Origin: Ornithinimicrobium pekingense DSM 21552 | GTDB taxonomy: Bacteria > Actinomycetota > Actinomycetes > Actinomycetales > Dermatophilaceae | Direction: 5' to 3' | Assembly: GCF_000421185.1 (NCBI RefSeq) | Contig: NZ_ATWJ01000007.1 | Coordinates: forward strand, 248,001 to 312,000 | DNA: 64,000 nucleotides | Shown here: positions 53,437-62,290 of the stretch, in pieces | How positions within the stretch are numbered: the first letter of the stretch is position 1 | Layout of the letters: each line of letters begins with the position of its first letter | The notes under the pieces: generated by a model | The model's database searches: none | Seen by the model: the letters and a program-made list of their open reading frames with translations, nothing else | Told to the model about the DNA's origin: nothing | Made by a program: the position numbers and the translations under genes

Positions 53437-53739
53437 TCAGTCCATCCCGCGTCGGCCCGTCCCGACGTCGGGGGAGATGCGCCGTCCTGGTGACGTCTCA
53501 GCCTGGTCGGGAAGGGGCAGGGGCGGAGGGCTCGCCCCTGCCTCGTGGTGCGCAGGTGCGGCATCCCCTGGGCAGCTTGTGGTGCCCGAGGAGATCGGCG
53601 CCGTGCGCTCACCGGGTCCTGGGCGAGTCACGACCACCTTCACGACGACGGCGACCAGGGTCCAGAAACCGACGGTGGCTAGAAGCATCAGCGTCCACAT
53701 CCACCACGTCGCCGTCAGGCTCATCGTGTGGACCCACAT
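53437..53739 (-). CDS. Small membrane protein upstream of the PaaK-like gene
   Basis: 100 residues from ATG 53739 with GGGAGG upstream. One strong transmembrane helix (WMWTLMLLATVGFWTLVAVV) and a Pro/Gly-rich cytosolic tail. Resembles short SHOCT-less membrane proteins often found beside copper-handling genes; function unknown. Confidence 0.6.
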   Translation of the reverse strand: MWVHTMSLTATWWMWTLMLLATVGFWTLVAVVVKVVVTRPGPGERTAPISSGTTSCPGDAAPAHHEAGASPPPLPLPDQAETSPGRRISPDVGTGRRGMD

Positions 53740-53817
53740 GGCGGTGGCCTCCCTCGCCTCGTGTACGTGCCTCAAGGTCGAGGATGGCCCCTCCCGCCCT
53801 GGGATATGGCGGATGTG

Positions 53818-53835
53818 CCATGAAGATTTCACGAA
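53818..53835 (-). promoter_or_regulatory. Copper-locus direct repeat, site A
   Basis: Minus strand TTCGTGAAATC then TTCATGG, an 11-bp-period direct repeat between the divergent small membrane protein and response-regulator genes. Member of a five-site family described under findings. Confidence 0.55.
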
Positions 53836-53897
53836 TTTCGCTCGGCGCCGCCGGGTGGCGGCTCCCAGGGCACGCGGTCCGGGAGAGACTGGCCGGT

Positions 53898-54647
53898 ATG
53901 AGTGGTATGAGCTCCACGCCAGTGCCCGACCCGCCGGTGCGGCCGCATCGTGTCCTCGTCGTCGACGACGAGCGTGACATCGCGCAGATGGTGGGCACCT
54001 ACCTGTCCCGGGCGGGATATGACGTGTCTCTCGCCCACACGGGCCCTGGGGCTGTCGCGGCGGCGCGTGCGGAGGAGCCGGCCGTCCTTGTCCTCGACCT
54101 GGGGCTGCCCGGTCTGGACGGGATCGAGGTGTGTCGCCAGGTGCGCACGTTCTCCGACTGCTACATCCTCATGCTGACCGCCCGCGGGGATGAGATGGAC
54201 CGGGTGATCGGCCTGTCCGTGGGCGCGGACGACTACATCACCAAGCCGTTCAGCGCCCGAGAGCTGGTGGCCCGGGTCCAGGCCGTCCTGCGCAGGCCCC
54301 GCGGCCCCGCCGCCGACCACGCGTCAAGATCGGCCCCGGAGGAGCCGCCGCGTGTGTTCGGGGACCTGACTGTGCGCCCCGGCGCACGTCAGGTGCTGCT
54401 GGGCGGGGAGGCGGTGCCCCTGACACGGACGGAGTTCGACATCCTCGACGTGTTGTCGCGGCGGCCCAGTTTCGCGTTCTCCCGACGCACGCTGGTCGAC
54501 CAGGTGTGGGACCCGGCGTGGGTGGGGGACGAGCACATCGTGGACGTGCACATCGCGCACCTGCGGCGCAAGCTCGGTGACGACCCGGCCGAGCCGCGGT
54601 TCATCGAGACGGTGCGGGGTGTGGGGTACCGGATGGGCCCCGGATGA
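53898..54647 (+). CDS. OmpR-family response regulator
   Basis: 249 residues from ATG 53898. The receiver domain shows VLVVDDERDIAQMV (acidic pair), phospho-acceptor Asp in VLVLDLGLPGLDG, Thr in MLTARGDE and Lys in YITKPFSARELV. The C-terminal winged helix has LTRTEFDILDVLSRRPSFAF and DVHIAHLRRKLGDDP, then TVRGVGYRM. Cognate of the kinase encoded next (ATGA overlap). Its place in the metal locus and the shared repeats suggest a copper- or envelope-stress regulator. Confidence 0.93.
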   Translation: MSGMSSTPVPDPPVRPHRVLVVDDERDIAQMVGTYLSRAGYDVSLAHTGPGAVAAARAEEPAVLVLDLGLPGLDGIEVCRQVRTFSDCYILMLTARGDEMDRVIGLSVGADDYITKPFSARELVARVQAVLRRPRGPAADHASRSAPEEPPRVFGDLTVRPGARQVLLGGEAVPLTRTEFDILDVLSRRPSFAFSRRTLVDQVWDPAWVGDEHIVDVHIAHLRRKLGDDPAEPRFIETVRGVGYRMGPG

Positions 54648-55798
54648 GCTCTGCAGGTCGCCGACGGTACGGGCTGGCCACGCGGCTGCTCTTCGCGCAG
54701 GTCGTGGTCCTGCTGGCCAGCCTCCTGACCGCCGGTCTGGTGGCGTTGCTGCTCGGCCCCAGCCTGTTCCACGGGCACGTGCTGCAGGTACGCCCGGTCT
54801 GGGACCCCGAGGAGCTGCTCCACATCGAGCGGGGGTTCCGGGAGGCCTCGTTCGTCGCGCTCAGCGCCGGGCTGCTGATCTCGCTGGGGTGCGCCATCGC
54901 GGTGACCTGGTGGATGACCCGCGGTATGCAGCGCACGCTCGACGCGCTCACCACCGCGGCGGCAGAGGTGTCCCGGGGGCACCTGTCGGCGCGTGTGTCC
55001 AGCGCGGGCGGGGGCGCCGAGCTGGACACGCTCGCGGGAGCCTTCAACCTGATGGCCGGGCAGCTGGAGTCGACCGAGGCCACACGGCGCCGGCTGCTGT
55101 CGGACCTGGCCCACGAGCTGCGCACCCCGATCTCGACGATCCAGCTCTACTGCGAGGGCCTGAGTGACGGGGTCCTGCAGTGGGACGAGGGCACCGAGCG
55201 GGTGCTGACCGAGCACACCGGCCGGCTGGCCCGGCTGGCCGGCGACATCGACGACGTCTCGCGGGCGGAGGAGGGGCGCCTGGAGCTGGACCTTGTGCCG
55301 GTGGCGGTCGGCCACCTGCTCGCCTCAGCCGTGGAGAGCCACCAGGACGCCTTCGCCCGTGCCGGCGTCCGACTCAGGGACGAGCGCGGGTCCGCGGACG
55401 ACGTCCTGGTCCACGTGGACGTCCACCGGGTGCGTCAGGTCCTGGACAACCTGCTGCGCAACGCCCTGCGGCACACCCCGCCCGAGGGCACGGTGGTTGT
55501 CTCGGCGCGGCGGGCGGGGGAGGAGGTGCACGTCACGGTCACCGACTCCGGTGACGGCATACCCGCGGACCAGCTCGACCACGTCTTCGAAAGGTTCTAC
55601 CGGGGCGACACCGCCCGGGACCGCGACCACGGCGGGTCGGGAATCGGGCTGACGATCAGCCGTGCCATCGCCGACGCGCATGGTGGCAGTCTGACCGCCT
55701 CCAGTGCAGGCCCGGGGCAGGGGTCCTCCTTCACGTTGCGGCTCCCTTCACCCGCCCGGCAGCGCCCTCCCCGCGGGGAGGGCACCGGCCGGACGTAA
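54644..55798 (+). CDS. Sensor histidine kinase
   Basis: 384 residues. Two transmembrane helices (LLFAQVVVLLASLLTAGLVA near 15-37; ASFVALSAGLLISLGCAIAV near 68-92) enclose a short extracellular loop of about 35 residues containing His (FHGHVLQVRPVW, LLHIERGF), which could sense a metal. HAMP, then the phospho-acceptor His in SDLAHELRTPISTIQL (near 155), N-box DNLLRNALRHTPPEG, G1 TDSGDGIP, G2 GGSGIGLTIS. Partner of the upstream regulator. Confidence 0.92.
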   Translation: MSSAGRRRYGLATRLLFAQVVVLLASLLTAGLVALLLGPSLFHGHVLQVRPVWDPEELLHIERGFREASFVALSAGLLISLGCAIAVTWWMTRGMQRTLDALTTAAAEVSRGHLSARVSSAGGGAELDTLAGAFNLMAGQLESTEATRRRLLSDLAHELRTPISTIQLYCEGLSDGVLQWDEGTERVLTEHTGRLARLAGDIDDVSRAEEGRLELDLVPVAVGHLLASAVESHQDAFARAGVRLRDERGSADDVLVHVDVHRVRQVLDNLLRNALRHTPPEGTVVVSARRAGEEVHVTVTDSGDGIPADQLDHVFERFYRGDTARDRDHGGSGIGLTISRAIADAHGGSLTASSAGPGQGSSFTLRLPSPARQRPPRGEGTGRT

Positions 55799-55822
55799 GC
55801 ACACCAACGGCACAGGAGTCGT

Positions 55823-57022
55823 TCAGTGCCCGTGGCCCCCGCCGTCGCTGTCGACGTGCGGCATGGTCAGCTCGACGTCGTCGCGGGCGTCCACGGCAAG
55901 AGGGGAGAAGCTGATCCCGTTAGGCATGTCCCCGACCGGCACCGTCGCCACCACGGTCAGCCGGTCCAGGTCGATGACCGCCACGTCGTCGTCGAAGAGG
56001 TTCGTCACGTAGGCGAAGCGGCCCGTGGGCTCGACGACCACCCCGTGCGCGCCACGCCCGGTCTCGATGGTCGCCACCACCTCCATGTCCGCGGCGTCGA
56101 CGACCGAGACGGTGGTGCCGGGGGCGTCCTCGGTGCCCTGGTTCGCGACCAGGACGTGCTGGCCGTCCGGGGTCACGTACGTCTGGATCGGCACGGCCCC
56201 GACCTGCACCGTGCCGACCAGCTCGCGGGTCGCGACGTCGACCTTGGCCAGTGCGCCCTCGCCGCTGAGGGAGGCGTAGACGAAGGCCCCGTCCGGGGAG
56301 AACGCGACCTGGGCCGGTGCCTCGCCGACCTCCACGTCCGCCACGGTCTCGAGGGTGGCGGTGTCGATGACGCTCAGCGTGGTCGAGCCGACGTTTGCCA
56401 CGTACACGCTTGACCCGTCCGGGCTGGGGCGCAGTCCGTGCGCCCCTTCCCCGACCGGGATGGTGGCGACGACCTCCATGGTCGAGGTGTCGATCGCCGT
56501 GACGGTCCCCTCAGTGGTGTTCGTCGTGAAGGCCGTCCGGCCGTCGGGCGAGACGACGATGTGGGTGGGTGAGGAGCCCGTGGTTGTCACCCCGTGCTGG
56601 TCCAGCGTGGCCGCGTCCAGCATGACTGCGGCACCGTCGTGGCCGCTGACCGCCCACACCGACCGGCCGTCCGGCGACACCTGCACGTTGTGCGGGCCCT
56701 CGATGCCCGAGACCGTCTTCACCACCTCGTAGGTGGACGCGTCGATCGCGCTGAGACTTCCCTCGGCCTCGTTGGCGACCCAGATCGTGCCGCGCACGCC
56801 GCTCAGCGAGTCCGCTTCAGCCATGACAGGCTCGCTCGACTGGGCCGCCGTCGCCACCGGCCCCGGTGTTGCCCCGACCGCTGCCGCGGGCTCGGTCTCG
56901 TCCTGGGCGAGCAGGGCCACCGTCGCGGTCCCTGCACCTGCCATGACGATCGTCAGCGCGCCTGCAATGAGCAGACGACGTCTTCTCGGTGGCGCCGTGG
57001 TGTTCGTGTCCGACTCGCTCAT
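55823..57022 (-). CDS. YVTN-family beta-propeller protein, exported
   Basis: 399 residues; AAGGAG upstream of ATG 57022. Twin-Arg-like start PPRRRRLLIAGALTIVMAGA, then seven propeller blades with the YVTN/NCE pattern (IWVANEAEGSLSAIDASTYE; PHNVQVSPDGRSVWAVSG; VYVANVGSTTLSVIDTATLE; FAYVTNLFDDDVAVIDLDR). The tail ends MPHVDSDGGGHGH, a His-rich metal-binding end. Probably an extracellular metal-binding or scaffold protein. Copper-repeat site B lies upstream. Confidence 0.85.
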   Translation of the reverse strand: MSESDTNTTAPPRRRRLLIAGALTIVMAGAGTATVALLAQDETEPAAAVGATPGPVATAAQSSEPVMAEADSLSGVRGTIWVANEAEGSLSAIDASTYEVVKTVSGIEGPHNVQVSPDGRSVWAVSGHDGAAVMLDAATLDQHGVTTTGSSPTHIVVSPDGRTAFTTNTTEGTVTAIDTSTMEVVATIPVGEGAHGLRPSPDGSSVYVANVGSTTLSVIDTATLETVADVEVGEAPAQVAFSPDGAFVYASLSGEGALAKVDVATRELVGTVQVGAVPIQTYVTPDGQHVLVANQGTEDAPGTTVSVVDAADMEVVATIETGRGAHGVVVEPTGRFAYVTNLFDDDVAVIDLDRLTVVATVPVGDMPNGISFSPLAVDARDDVELTMPHVDSDGGGHGH

Positions 57023-57112
57023 TCAGCCGCTCCTTCGTGTGTCCGCCGGGCCTCGGGGCAACCGGTCCGACAGCAACTGTGGACTGGTGACCGTGAGCGA
57101 CGACGCAGGAAC

Positions 57113-57129
57113 GGTCAAGTTTTGATGAA
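57113..57129 (-). promoter_or_regulatory. Copper-locus direct repeat, site B
   Basis: Minus strand TTCATCAAAAC then TTGACC (11-bp period), 91 bases upstream of the beta-propeller gene start. Confidence 0.55.
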
Positions 57130-57287
57130 TTAACCGAAGGCTTCGCGTGATGTCAGAAGGGCTTGGGGGTGCGCATCCTGGACTTCTGGAGCCGTCCCCG
57201 AACCGGTACCTCGTCCACGCGACCCGTGACTTCCTCGACAAGGCCGCCGGTCTTGTGGCCCTTGAGCCAGGCAGTGGCAGCGCGCGC

Positions 57288-57581
57288 TCAGCTCCGCACG
57301 AGACGGGCGATCGAGGCGGAGGCGTCGTCGATGGACGCCTCGCGTGCCGACGGGGCGTTATCGAGGAGGCAGTGGCGCAGGTGTTGGTCAAGGATCGTCA
57401 GGGCCGCTGCCTGCAGGGCGCCGCGGGCCGCGGCGATCTGCGTCAGCGTGTCCAGGCAGGGCTTGCCGCTCTCGATCATCGCGGTGATGCCGTGGACCTG
57501 CCCCTCGATCCTGTGCAGGCGGTTGGTCAGCTCTGCGGTCGCGGCTGCGCGGCCAGGTGTCGGGCTGGATGCTCCGTTCAT
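57288..57581 (-). CDS. csoR: CsoR-family copper-sensing repressor
   Basis: 97 residues, DUF156 all-helical repressor. The Cu(I) ligands fit the C-H-C pattern: Cys in MIESGKPCLDTL, then His and Cys in LDQHLRHCLLD, after the RLHRIEGQVHGI helix. Copper binding releases the repressor from DNA. Encoded downstream of the copper ATPase, separated by a strong hairpin; a matching palindrome lies upstream of that ATPase. Confidence 0.9.
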   Translation of the reverse strand: MNGASSPTPGRAAATAELTNRLHRIEGQVHGITAMIESGKPCLDTLTQIAAARGALQAAALTILDQHLRHCLLDNAPSAREASIDDASASIARLVRS

Positions 57582-57609
57582 GCCCGTCCTTCCTTGGTAG
57601 TTGGCTGAG

Positions 57610-57645
57610 CCGGTGGTGCCCGCCCGCGAGGGTGGGCACCACCGG
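57610..57645 (-). terminator. Strong hairpin between copper ATPase and csoR
   Basis: Perfect 12-bp stem CCGGTGGTGCCC/GGGCACCACCGG with a 12-base loop, 6 bases after the ATPase stop. It would end or attenuate ATPase transcription before csoR. Confidence 0.7.
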
Positions 57646-57650
57646 TCGGC

Positions 57651-57821
57651 TCAGGCTCCGGTGGTGGCGTAGCGCGTCGGGTCCTGGCCGAAGGTGGCCG
57701 CGCAGTGGGCGGAGCAGAAGTGGTAGGTCTGACCCTGGTGCTGGGTGTGGTCGGCGGCTGTGTCGGGGTCGATGCTCATCCCGCAGACGGGGTCGGTGAC
57801 GAGGTTCGGGGTCTGGGACAT
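57651..57821 (-). CDS. YHS-domain protein from an internal start (possible)
   Basis: ATG 57821 lies in frame within the ATPase gene and is preceded by AAGGAG six bases upstream. The product would be 56 residues: [20 protein letters not shown], then the YHS metal-binding core ([16 protein letters not shown]). In many genomes this is a separate gene, so the domain may be made both fused and free. Confidence 0.5.
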   Translation of the reverse strand: MSQTPNLVTDPVCGMSIDPDTAADHTQHQGQTYHFCSAHCAATFGQDPTRYATTGA

Positions 57822-60452
57822 GGGGGTCTCCTTGCTCTTGTCGTGCTCGGGTCGATGCCCGACCTCGACCACCGGTTCGGTGGCGAGGGTCTGTGTGACC
57901 TCCGGGACGGGCCGCGGGGTGAACGTCCGCAGGCGGTTGGCGTTGGCGACCACCGACAGCGAGGACAACGCCATCGCGGCGGCGGCGATGATGGGACTGA
58001 GCATCCAGCCCAGGGCGGGGTACAGCACGCCGGCGGCGAGGGGGATGCCCAGGCCGTTGTAGAGGAAGGCGAAGACCAGGTTCTGGCGGATGTTGCGCAT
58101 CGTGGCCCGTGACAGGTCGACAGCGGTGACCAGGCCGGACAGGGACCCGGAGACCAGCGTGATGTCGGAGGACTCGATGGCGACGTCGGTGCCGGTGCCG
58201 ATGGCCGAGCCGACGTCGGCCTGGGCCAGGGCGGGCGCGTCGTTGATGCCGTCGCCGACCATCCCGACCACACGGCCCTCGGCCTGCAGGCGCTGGACTT
58301 CGGCGGCCTTGTGCTCGGGCATGACCTCGGCCACGACCCGGCCGATGCCGACCTGCCGGGCGATCGCAGCAGCGGTGGCGGCGTTGTCTCCTGTCATCAT
58401 GACCACGTCGATCCCACGGGCCCGGAGCGCGGCGACCGCGGCTGCGGACCCGTCCTTGATGGTGTCCGCGACACCGATGACCCCGGCGAGGCGGCCGTCG
58501 ACGACGGCCAGCATGGGGGTCTTGCCGTCCGCGGCGAGCCGGTCGACGTCGGCGGGTGGGGCGTGGATGCCGGCGGTGGCGAGGAGGCGGTGGTTCCCGA
58601 CGAGCACCTCGCGGCCCTCGACCAGCGCGCGCACTCCCTGCCCGGTCACCGAGTCGAACGCGGTGGCCTGCGGGAGCTCCAGCCCTTCCTCCTGGGCGCC
58701 GGCCACGATCGCGGTGGCCAGCGGGTGCTCCGAGGAGCGTTCGACGGCCGCGACGAGGCGCAGCAGCTCGTCTCTGCCCATGCCTTCGGCCGGGAGCACG
58801 TCGGTCAGGGCGGGGGCGCCCTTGGTGATGGTGCCGGTCTTGTCCAGGACGACGGTGTCGAGCTTGTGGGCGGTCTCCAGGGCCTCGGCGGAGCGGATGA
58901 GGATGCCGTGGGTGGCGCCCTTGCCGGTGCCGACGGTGATGGACATGGGCGTGGCCAGGCCGAGGGCGCACGGGCAGGCGATGATCAGCACGGACACCGA
59001 GGCGACCAGGGCGAAGACCAGCGCCGGCTGGGGCCCGACCAAGGCCCAGACGACGAAGGTCCAGCTCGCCACACCGATGACGGCCGGGACGAAGTAGCGG
59101 GAGACCTTGTCCACGAGCCGTTGGATCGGGGCCCTGGAGCCCTGGGCCTCCCGCACGAGCCTGATGATCTGGGCCAGCATCGTCTCCGCACCGACCCGGG
59201 TGGCGGTGTACCGGAAGGACCCGGTCTGGTTGATCGTGGCGCCGATCACGAGATCACCAGGACTCTTGGTGACCGGGATCGGCTCGCCGGTGACCATGGA
59301 CTCATCCACGGCGGACCCGCCCTCCAGCACCTGGCCGTCGACGGGCAGCTTCTCACCGGGCCGGACCACCACGACGTCACCGACGGCGACCTCCTCGACG
59401 GGCACCTCGAGCTCGGTCCCGCGGCGGACGACCCGGGCGGTGCGCGGTTGCAGCCCGATCAGCGCACGGATCGCCTCCCCGGTGCCGGCCTTGGCCCTCG
59501 TCTCCAGGAGCCGACCGAGCAGGATCAGGGTGATGATCACCCCGACCGCCTCGTAGTAGACCGACCGCGCCTCCTCGGGCAGAACCTGAGGGGCTAGCGT
59601 GACGAGCAGGCTGTACCCGAACGCCGCGATGGTGCCCAGCGTGATCAGGGAGTTCATGTCGGCCGTGCGGTGGGACAGCGCCAACCATCCGGTCTTGTGG
59701 ATGGGCCACCCGGTGAAGAGGAACACCGGGGTGATCAGTGCCAGCTGCACCCACGGGTCCATCAGGGCAGCCGGCATCCAGGGCAGGCCGAAGACCTCCT
59801 CGAGCATGACCGCTGCGACGACCGGCAGCGACAGGACGGTGCCGACGGCCACTCGCACGGTCAGGTCCTTGATCTCCGCGGCTCGTTCTCGGGCCTCGGG
59901 ATCGTCGCCATCGAGGCCGCTGGCTGGCGGTGCAGCCTGGGAAGCCTGGTCCCCGTGGTCGTCGCGGTGGGTTCCGCCGCCGGGGAGGGGGTGGCTCTCG
60001 GATGTGTGGCGGTGCCCGGCGGGTCGCTGCGCCGTGAGAGTGGTCGAGGATGCGGCTGGGGGCAGGTCCTCGCTCCGGTTGCCGACGACCCGGATCGTGC
60101 CGCTGACCATGTTCATGCCGCAGGCGAACCGGTATTCGCCCTCGGTGTCCGGGAGGAACTCCACAGCGGTCTTCTCGTGGGCGGGCAGCAGCTGGTTGAC
60201 CCGGAAACCGGGCATCACGACCCGGGAGGTGCACTCCCCGGACTCCTGCCGGTCGAACAGCATCCGCACCGGGACACCGGCGCGAACCTCGATCAGGTCG
60301 GGGCTGTAACCACCCTTGACCCCCACCCGTACCACCTGCATCCCATCCTCCAGGTCGGCCTGCCGTGACTTCTTCGGCCCGAAGAAGTACCACGCCAACA
60401 GCGCGGTCAGGATCAGTGCGGACAGGACGACCAGACCATCGTTGGCGGTCAT
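57651..60452 (-). CDS. Cupredoxin / P1B-type copper ATPase / YHS fusion
   Basis: 933 residues from ATG 60452 (GGAGGTGAG upstream). N-terminal helix ([18 protein letters not shown]), then a cupredoxin-like domain at about 35-110 ([36 protein letters not shown]). A His-rich linker precedes the P1B ATPase: CPC in [19 protein letters not shown] phosphorylation site, [10 protein letters not shown], and [10 protein letters not shown]. The C-terminus is a YHS domain with VCGM and HFCSAHC. It exports Cu(I); the extra domains probably receive or deliver the metal. Under a CsoR-type operator. Confidence 0.9.
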   Translation of the reverse strand: MTANDGLVVLSALILTALLAWYFFGPKKSRQADLEDGMQVVRVGVKGGYSPDLIEVRAGVPVRMLFDRQESGECTSRVVMPGFRVNQLLPAHEKTAVEFLPDTEGEYRFACGMNMVSGTIRVVGNRSEDLPPAASSTTLTAQRPAGHRHTSESHPLPGGGTHRDDHGDQASQAAPPASGLDGDDPEARERAAEIKDLTVRVAVGTVLSLPVVAAVMLEEVFGLPWMPAALMDPWVQLALITPVFLFTGWPIHKTGWLALSHRTADMNSLITLGTIAAFGYSLLVTLAPQVLPEEARSVYYEAVGVIITLILLGRLLETRAKAGTGEAIRALIGLQPRTARVVRRGTELEVPVEEVAVGDVVVVRPGEKLPVDGQVLEGGSAVDESMVTGEPIPVTKSPGDLVIGATINQTGSFRYTATRVGAETMLAQIIRLVREAQGSRAPIQRLVDKVSRYFVPAVIGVASWTFVVWALVGPQPALVFALVASVSVLIIACPCALGLATPMSITVGTGKGATHGILIRSAEALETAHKLDTVVLDKTGTITKGAPALTDVLPAEGMGRDELLRLVAAVERSSEHPLATAIVAGAQEEGLELPQATAFDSVTGQGVRALVEGREVLVGNHRLLATAGIHAPPADVDRLAADGKTPMLAVVDGRLAGVIGVADTIKDGSAAAVAALRARGIDVVMMTGDNAATAAAIARQVGIGRVVAEVMPEHKAAEVQRLQAEGRVVGMVGDGINDAPALAQADVGSAIGTGTDVAIESSDITLVSGSLSGLVTAVDLSRATMRNIRQNLVFAFLYNGLGIPLAAGVLYPALGWMLSPIIAAAAMALSSLSVVANANRLRTFTPRPVPEVTQTLATEPVVEVGHRPEHDKSKETPMSQTPNLVTDPVCGMSIDPDTAADHTQHQGQTYHFCSAHCAATFGQDPTRYATTGA

Positions 60453-60503
60453 CGGGATCTCACCTCCATGGCCTTGCGCAACCCGGGAGCTCCAGGTCGC
60501 CCC

Positions 60504-60520
60504 ATACCCGGGCGGGGTAC
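60504..60520 (-). promoter_or_regulatory. CsoR-type operator
   Basis: ATACCCGGGCGGGGTAC: TACCC and GGGTA arms around five bases, 52-68 bases upstream of the copper ATPase start, matching the GC-rich palindromes bound by CsoR. Confidence 0.6.
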
Positions 60521-60591
60521 GGGCCTGTCTTCGAGACAACACCGTTGGGGCCGGGAATGAAGCCCGCAAGGAGATGTAGATCCGGCGAGGT

Positions 60592-60609
60592 CCATGAAGT
60601 TCTGATGAA
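60592..60609 (-). promoter_or_regulatory. Copper-locus direct repeat, site C
   Basis: Minus strand TTCATCAGAAC then TTCATGG (11-bp period), about 140 bases upstream of the ATPase start and upstream of the CsoR palindrome. Confidence 0.6.
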
Positions 60610-60690
60610 GATGAACGGCACGGACGAACATGGACGAGGCCCACCGTGGCGTCTTAGTTCTTAAAGACAGGGGCGCCAGGTGGTGCTGGT

Positions 60691-61110
60691 TCAGTGGTGA
60701 ACCTCGTGGTCCTGGGTCACCGCAGGATCGGTGGGCAGCGGGGTGTCAGCCTCGCCGCTAATGGCCGGCCCGACGACGAACGCGGAGAGAGCGAACAAGC
60801 CGGTGAAGACCACCACGCCCAACGCTGGGGCCCGCCACGAGCCGAACCTGGCCCGCAGCCTGCGCAGCAGAGGAATGCTGAACACCAGCCCCACGACGTA
60901 GAGGACCCCGTTGCCGACCGCACCGGTCAGGACCGCCGCACCGGCCAGCAGGCCCACGTGGTGCAGCAGGTGCGGTACCAGGCCGAGCGCGGCACCGACC
61001 CCGGCGCGGAGGCCTGCCCACACGCCGGCGACGCGGCGGGGGAGCGTGGCCCCAGGTGCGTGTGCCGCCGCGGGCACGGCTGGGACGGGTTCGTGCAGGT
61101 GGTGTGACAT
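60691..61110 (-). CDS. Small His-rich membrane protein of the copper locus
   Basis: 139 residues. His-rich start (MSHHLHEPV) and end (TQDHEVHH), three hydrophobic helices (GVGAALGLVPHLLHHVGLLA; AVGNGVLYVVGLVFSIPLL; ALGVVVFTGLFALSAFVVG). GGAGG lies somewhat far (about 13 bases) before ATG 61110. Probably a metal-related membrane protein; substrate unknown. Confidence 0.75.
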   Translation of the reverse strand: MSHHLHEPVPAVPAAAHAPGATLPRRVAGVWAGLRAGVGAALGLVPHLLHHVGLLAGAAVLTGAVGNGVLYVVGLVFSIPLLRRLRARFGSWRAPALGVVVFTGLFALSAFVVGPAISGEADTPLPTDPAVTQDHEVHH

Positions 61111-61195
61111 AGGCGATACCTGTCCTCCGGTGCAGGGGCTTCTCCCAAGAACATCGCGGACTAGCTCGGATGGTCGACCGAAGAACCGCTAGAGA

Positions 61196-61213
61196 TTTGA
61201 TGAAGGTTTGATG
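61196..61213 (-). promoter_or_regulatory. Copper-locus direct repeat, site D
   Basis: Minus strand CATCAAACCTT then CATCAAA (11-bp period), 86 bases upstream of the small membrane protein gene and also upstream of the divergent NlpC/P60 gene. Confidence 0.6.
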
Positions 61214-61255
61214 TAGGAGGCGTCGGGTCCGTCGCTGAGCGGCTTTGGGCGGGCC

Positions 61256-61271
61256 GTTACCTTTCCGTTAC
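61256..61271 (+). promoter_or_regulatory. GTTAC direct repeat upstream of the NlpC/P60 gene
   Basis: GTTAC at 61256 and 61267 (11-bp period). The 11-mer CCGTTACCTTT here is identical to one upstream of ftsE (45853-45863), hinting at shared control of cell-wall hydrolases. Confidence 0.45.
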
Positions 61272-61384
61272 ATTTCATTGGCACGCCTACCCCTGACGGC
61301 GTGACGTCCCGTCCCTGTGACGCCGGGTCCCCGTGTGCCCGGCGTCGCCCGACACCGGCCGCCGTGGCGGCTCGGAGGTTCTGC

Positions 61385-62278
61385 ATGGCATCCACCCACC
61401 ACCACCGCGCCAAGCACCGTGCGTCCACCGCCGCGCCCCGTAACGGTGCTGCCGCGCTGATGATCGGCGGCCTCGTCGCCGGCACGGTCGCCACCGCCGG
61501 CGCCACGACCCTCACCCAGAAGCCTGATCAGGGGCCGGGCCTGGCCGCGAGCCTGAACGGCACCGTGCGTCCCTCCACCGCCGAGCCGGCGCCGCAGGAG
61601 GTGCCGCCCGCCCAGGCCACGCTGCGCAGCGCCTCCCTCGACGAGCTGCGCGCCCAGCCGGCCGCCGACCGCAGCGAGGCCCGCTCGGCACCCGAGGACG
61701 CCGCCTCGGTCAGCACGTTGCTCGAGGACACCGAGTTCACCGGTACCACCATCGAGGTCGAGGTCGAGGCCCCGGTCGAGGAGGCTCCCGCCGAGGCCGA
61801 GCCCGAGCAGGTGGAGGCCGCAGCAGCGCCGGTCGAGCAGGAGCAGGCGCCGGTCGAGCAGGCACCGGTTCAGCAGGAGCCCGTCCAGCAGGCACCGGTC
61901 CAGCAGACCCAGCAGGCACCGGCCCAGCCGGCCGCGCCCGCCCCGGTCGGCGGCTCGGTCTTGGACGTCGCCGCCGCCTACGTCGGCTACCCCTACGTGC
62001 TGTACGGGACCCCACCCCAGGCGTTCGACTGCTCGGCCTACACCTGGTGGGTCTTCAAGCAGGCCGGGATTGACATCCCCCGCACTGTCGCCGGGCAGAA
62101 GGCCGCCGTGACCCCTGTCTCCGACCCGCAGCCCGGTGACCTGGTCATCTACAACGACTGGTACCACATCGGCATCTATGCCGGGAACGGCATGACCTAC
62201 GAGGCGCTCAACCCCAGCACCGACGTACGGTACGGGCCGCTGCTGTCGGACAACGTCTGGTACGGCCGCATCGGCTGA
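61385..62278 (+). CDS. NlpC/P60 (C40) cell-wall endopeptidase
   Basis: 297 residues from ATG 61385 (CGGAGG upstream). Signal/anchor (GAAALMIGGLVAGTVATAGA), a 130-residue disordered region rich in Glu-Ala-Pro with Gln-Pro-Val-Gln repeats (EQAPVQQEPVQQAPVQQ), then the C40 domain: catalytic Cys in PPQAFDCSAYTWWVF, His in WYHIGIYAGNGM, PGDLVIY. Cuts peptide stems of peptidoglycan, like RipA-type proteins. Confidence 0.9.
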   Translation: MASTHHHRAKHRASTAAPRNGAAALMIGGLVAGTVATAGATTLTQKPDQGPGLAASLNGTVRPSTAEPAPQEVPPAQATLRSASLDELRAQPAADRSEARSAPEDAASVSTLLEDTEFTGTTIEVEVEAPVEEAPAEAEPEQVEAAAAPVEQEQAPVEQAPVQQEPVQQAPVQQTQQAPAQPAAPAPVGGSVLDVAAAYVGYPYVLYGTPPQAFDCSAYTWWVFKQAGIDIPRTVAGQKAAVTPVSDPQPGDLVIYNDWYHIGIYAGNGMTYEALNPSTDVRYGPLLSDNVWYGRIG

Positions 62279-62290
62279 CCCCCGGGGCCC

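Noticed and set aside
61200-61384. ydaO-type (c-di-AMP) riboswitch before the NlpC/P60 gene
   Set aside because: Such switches often precede this gene class, but I could not find the conserved core elements in the leader.
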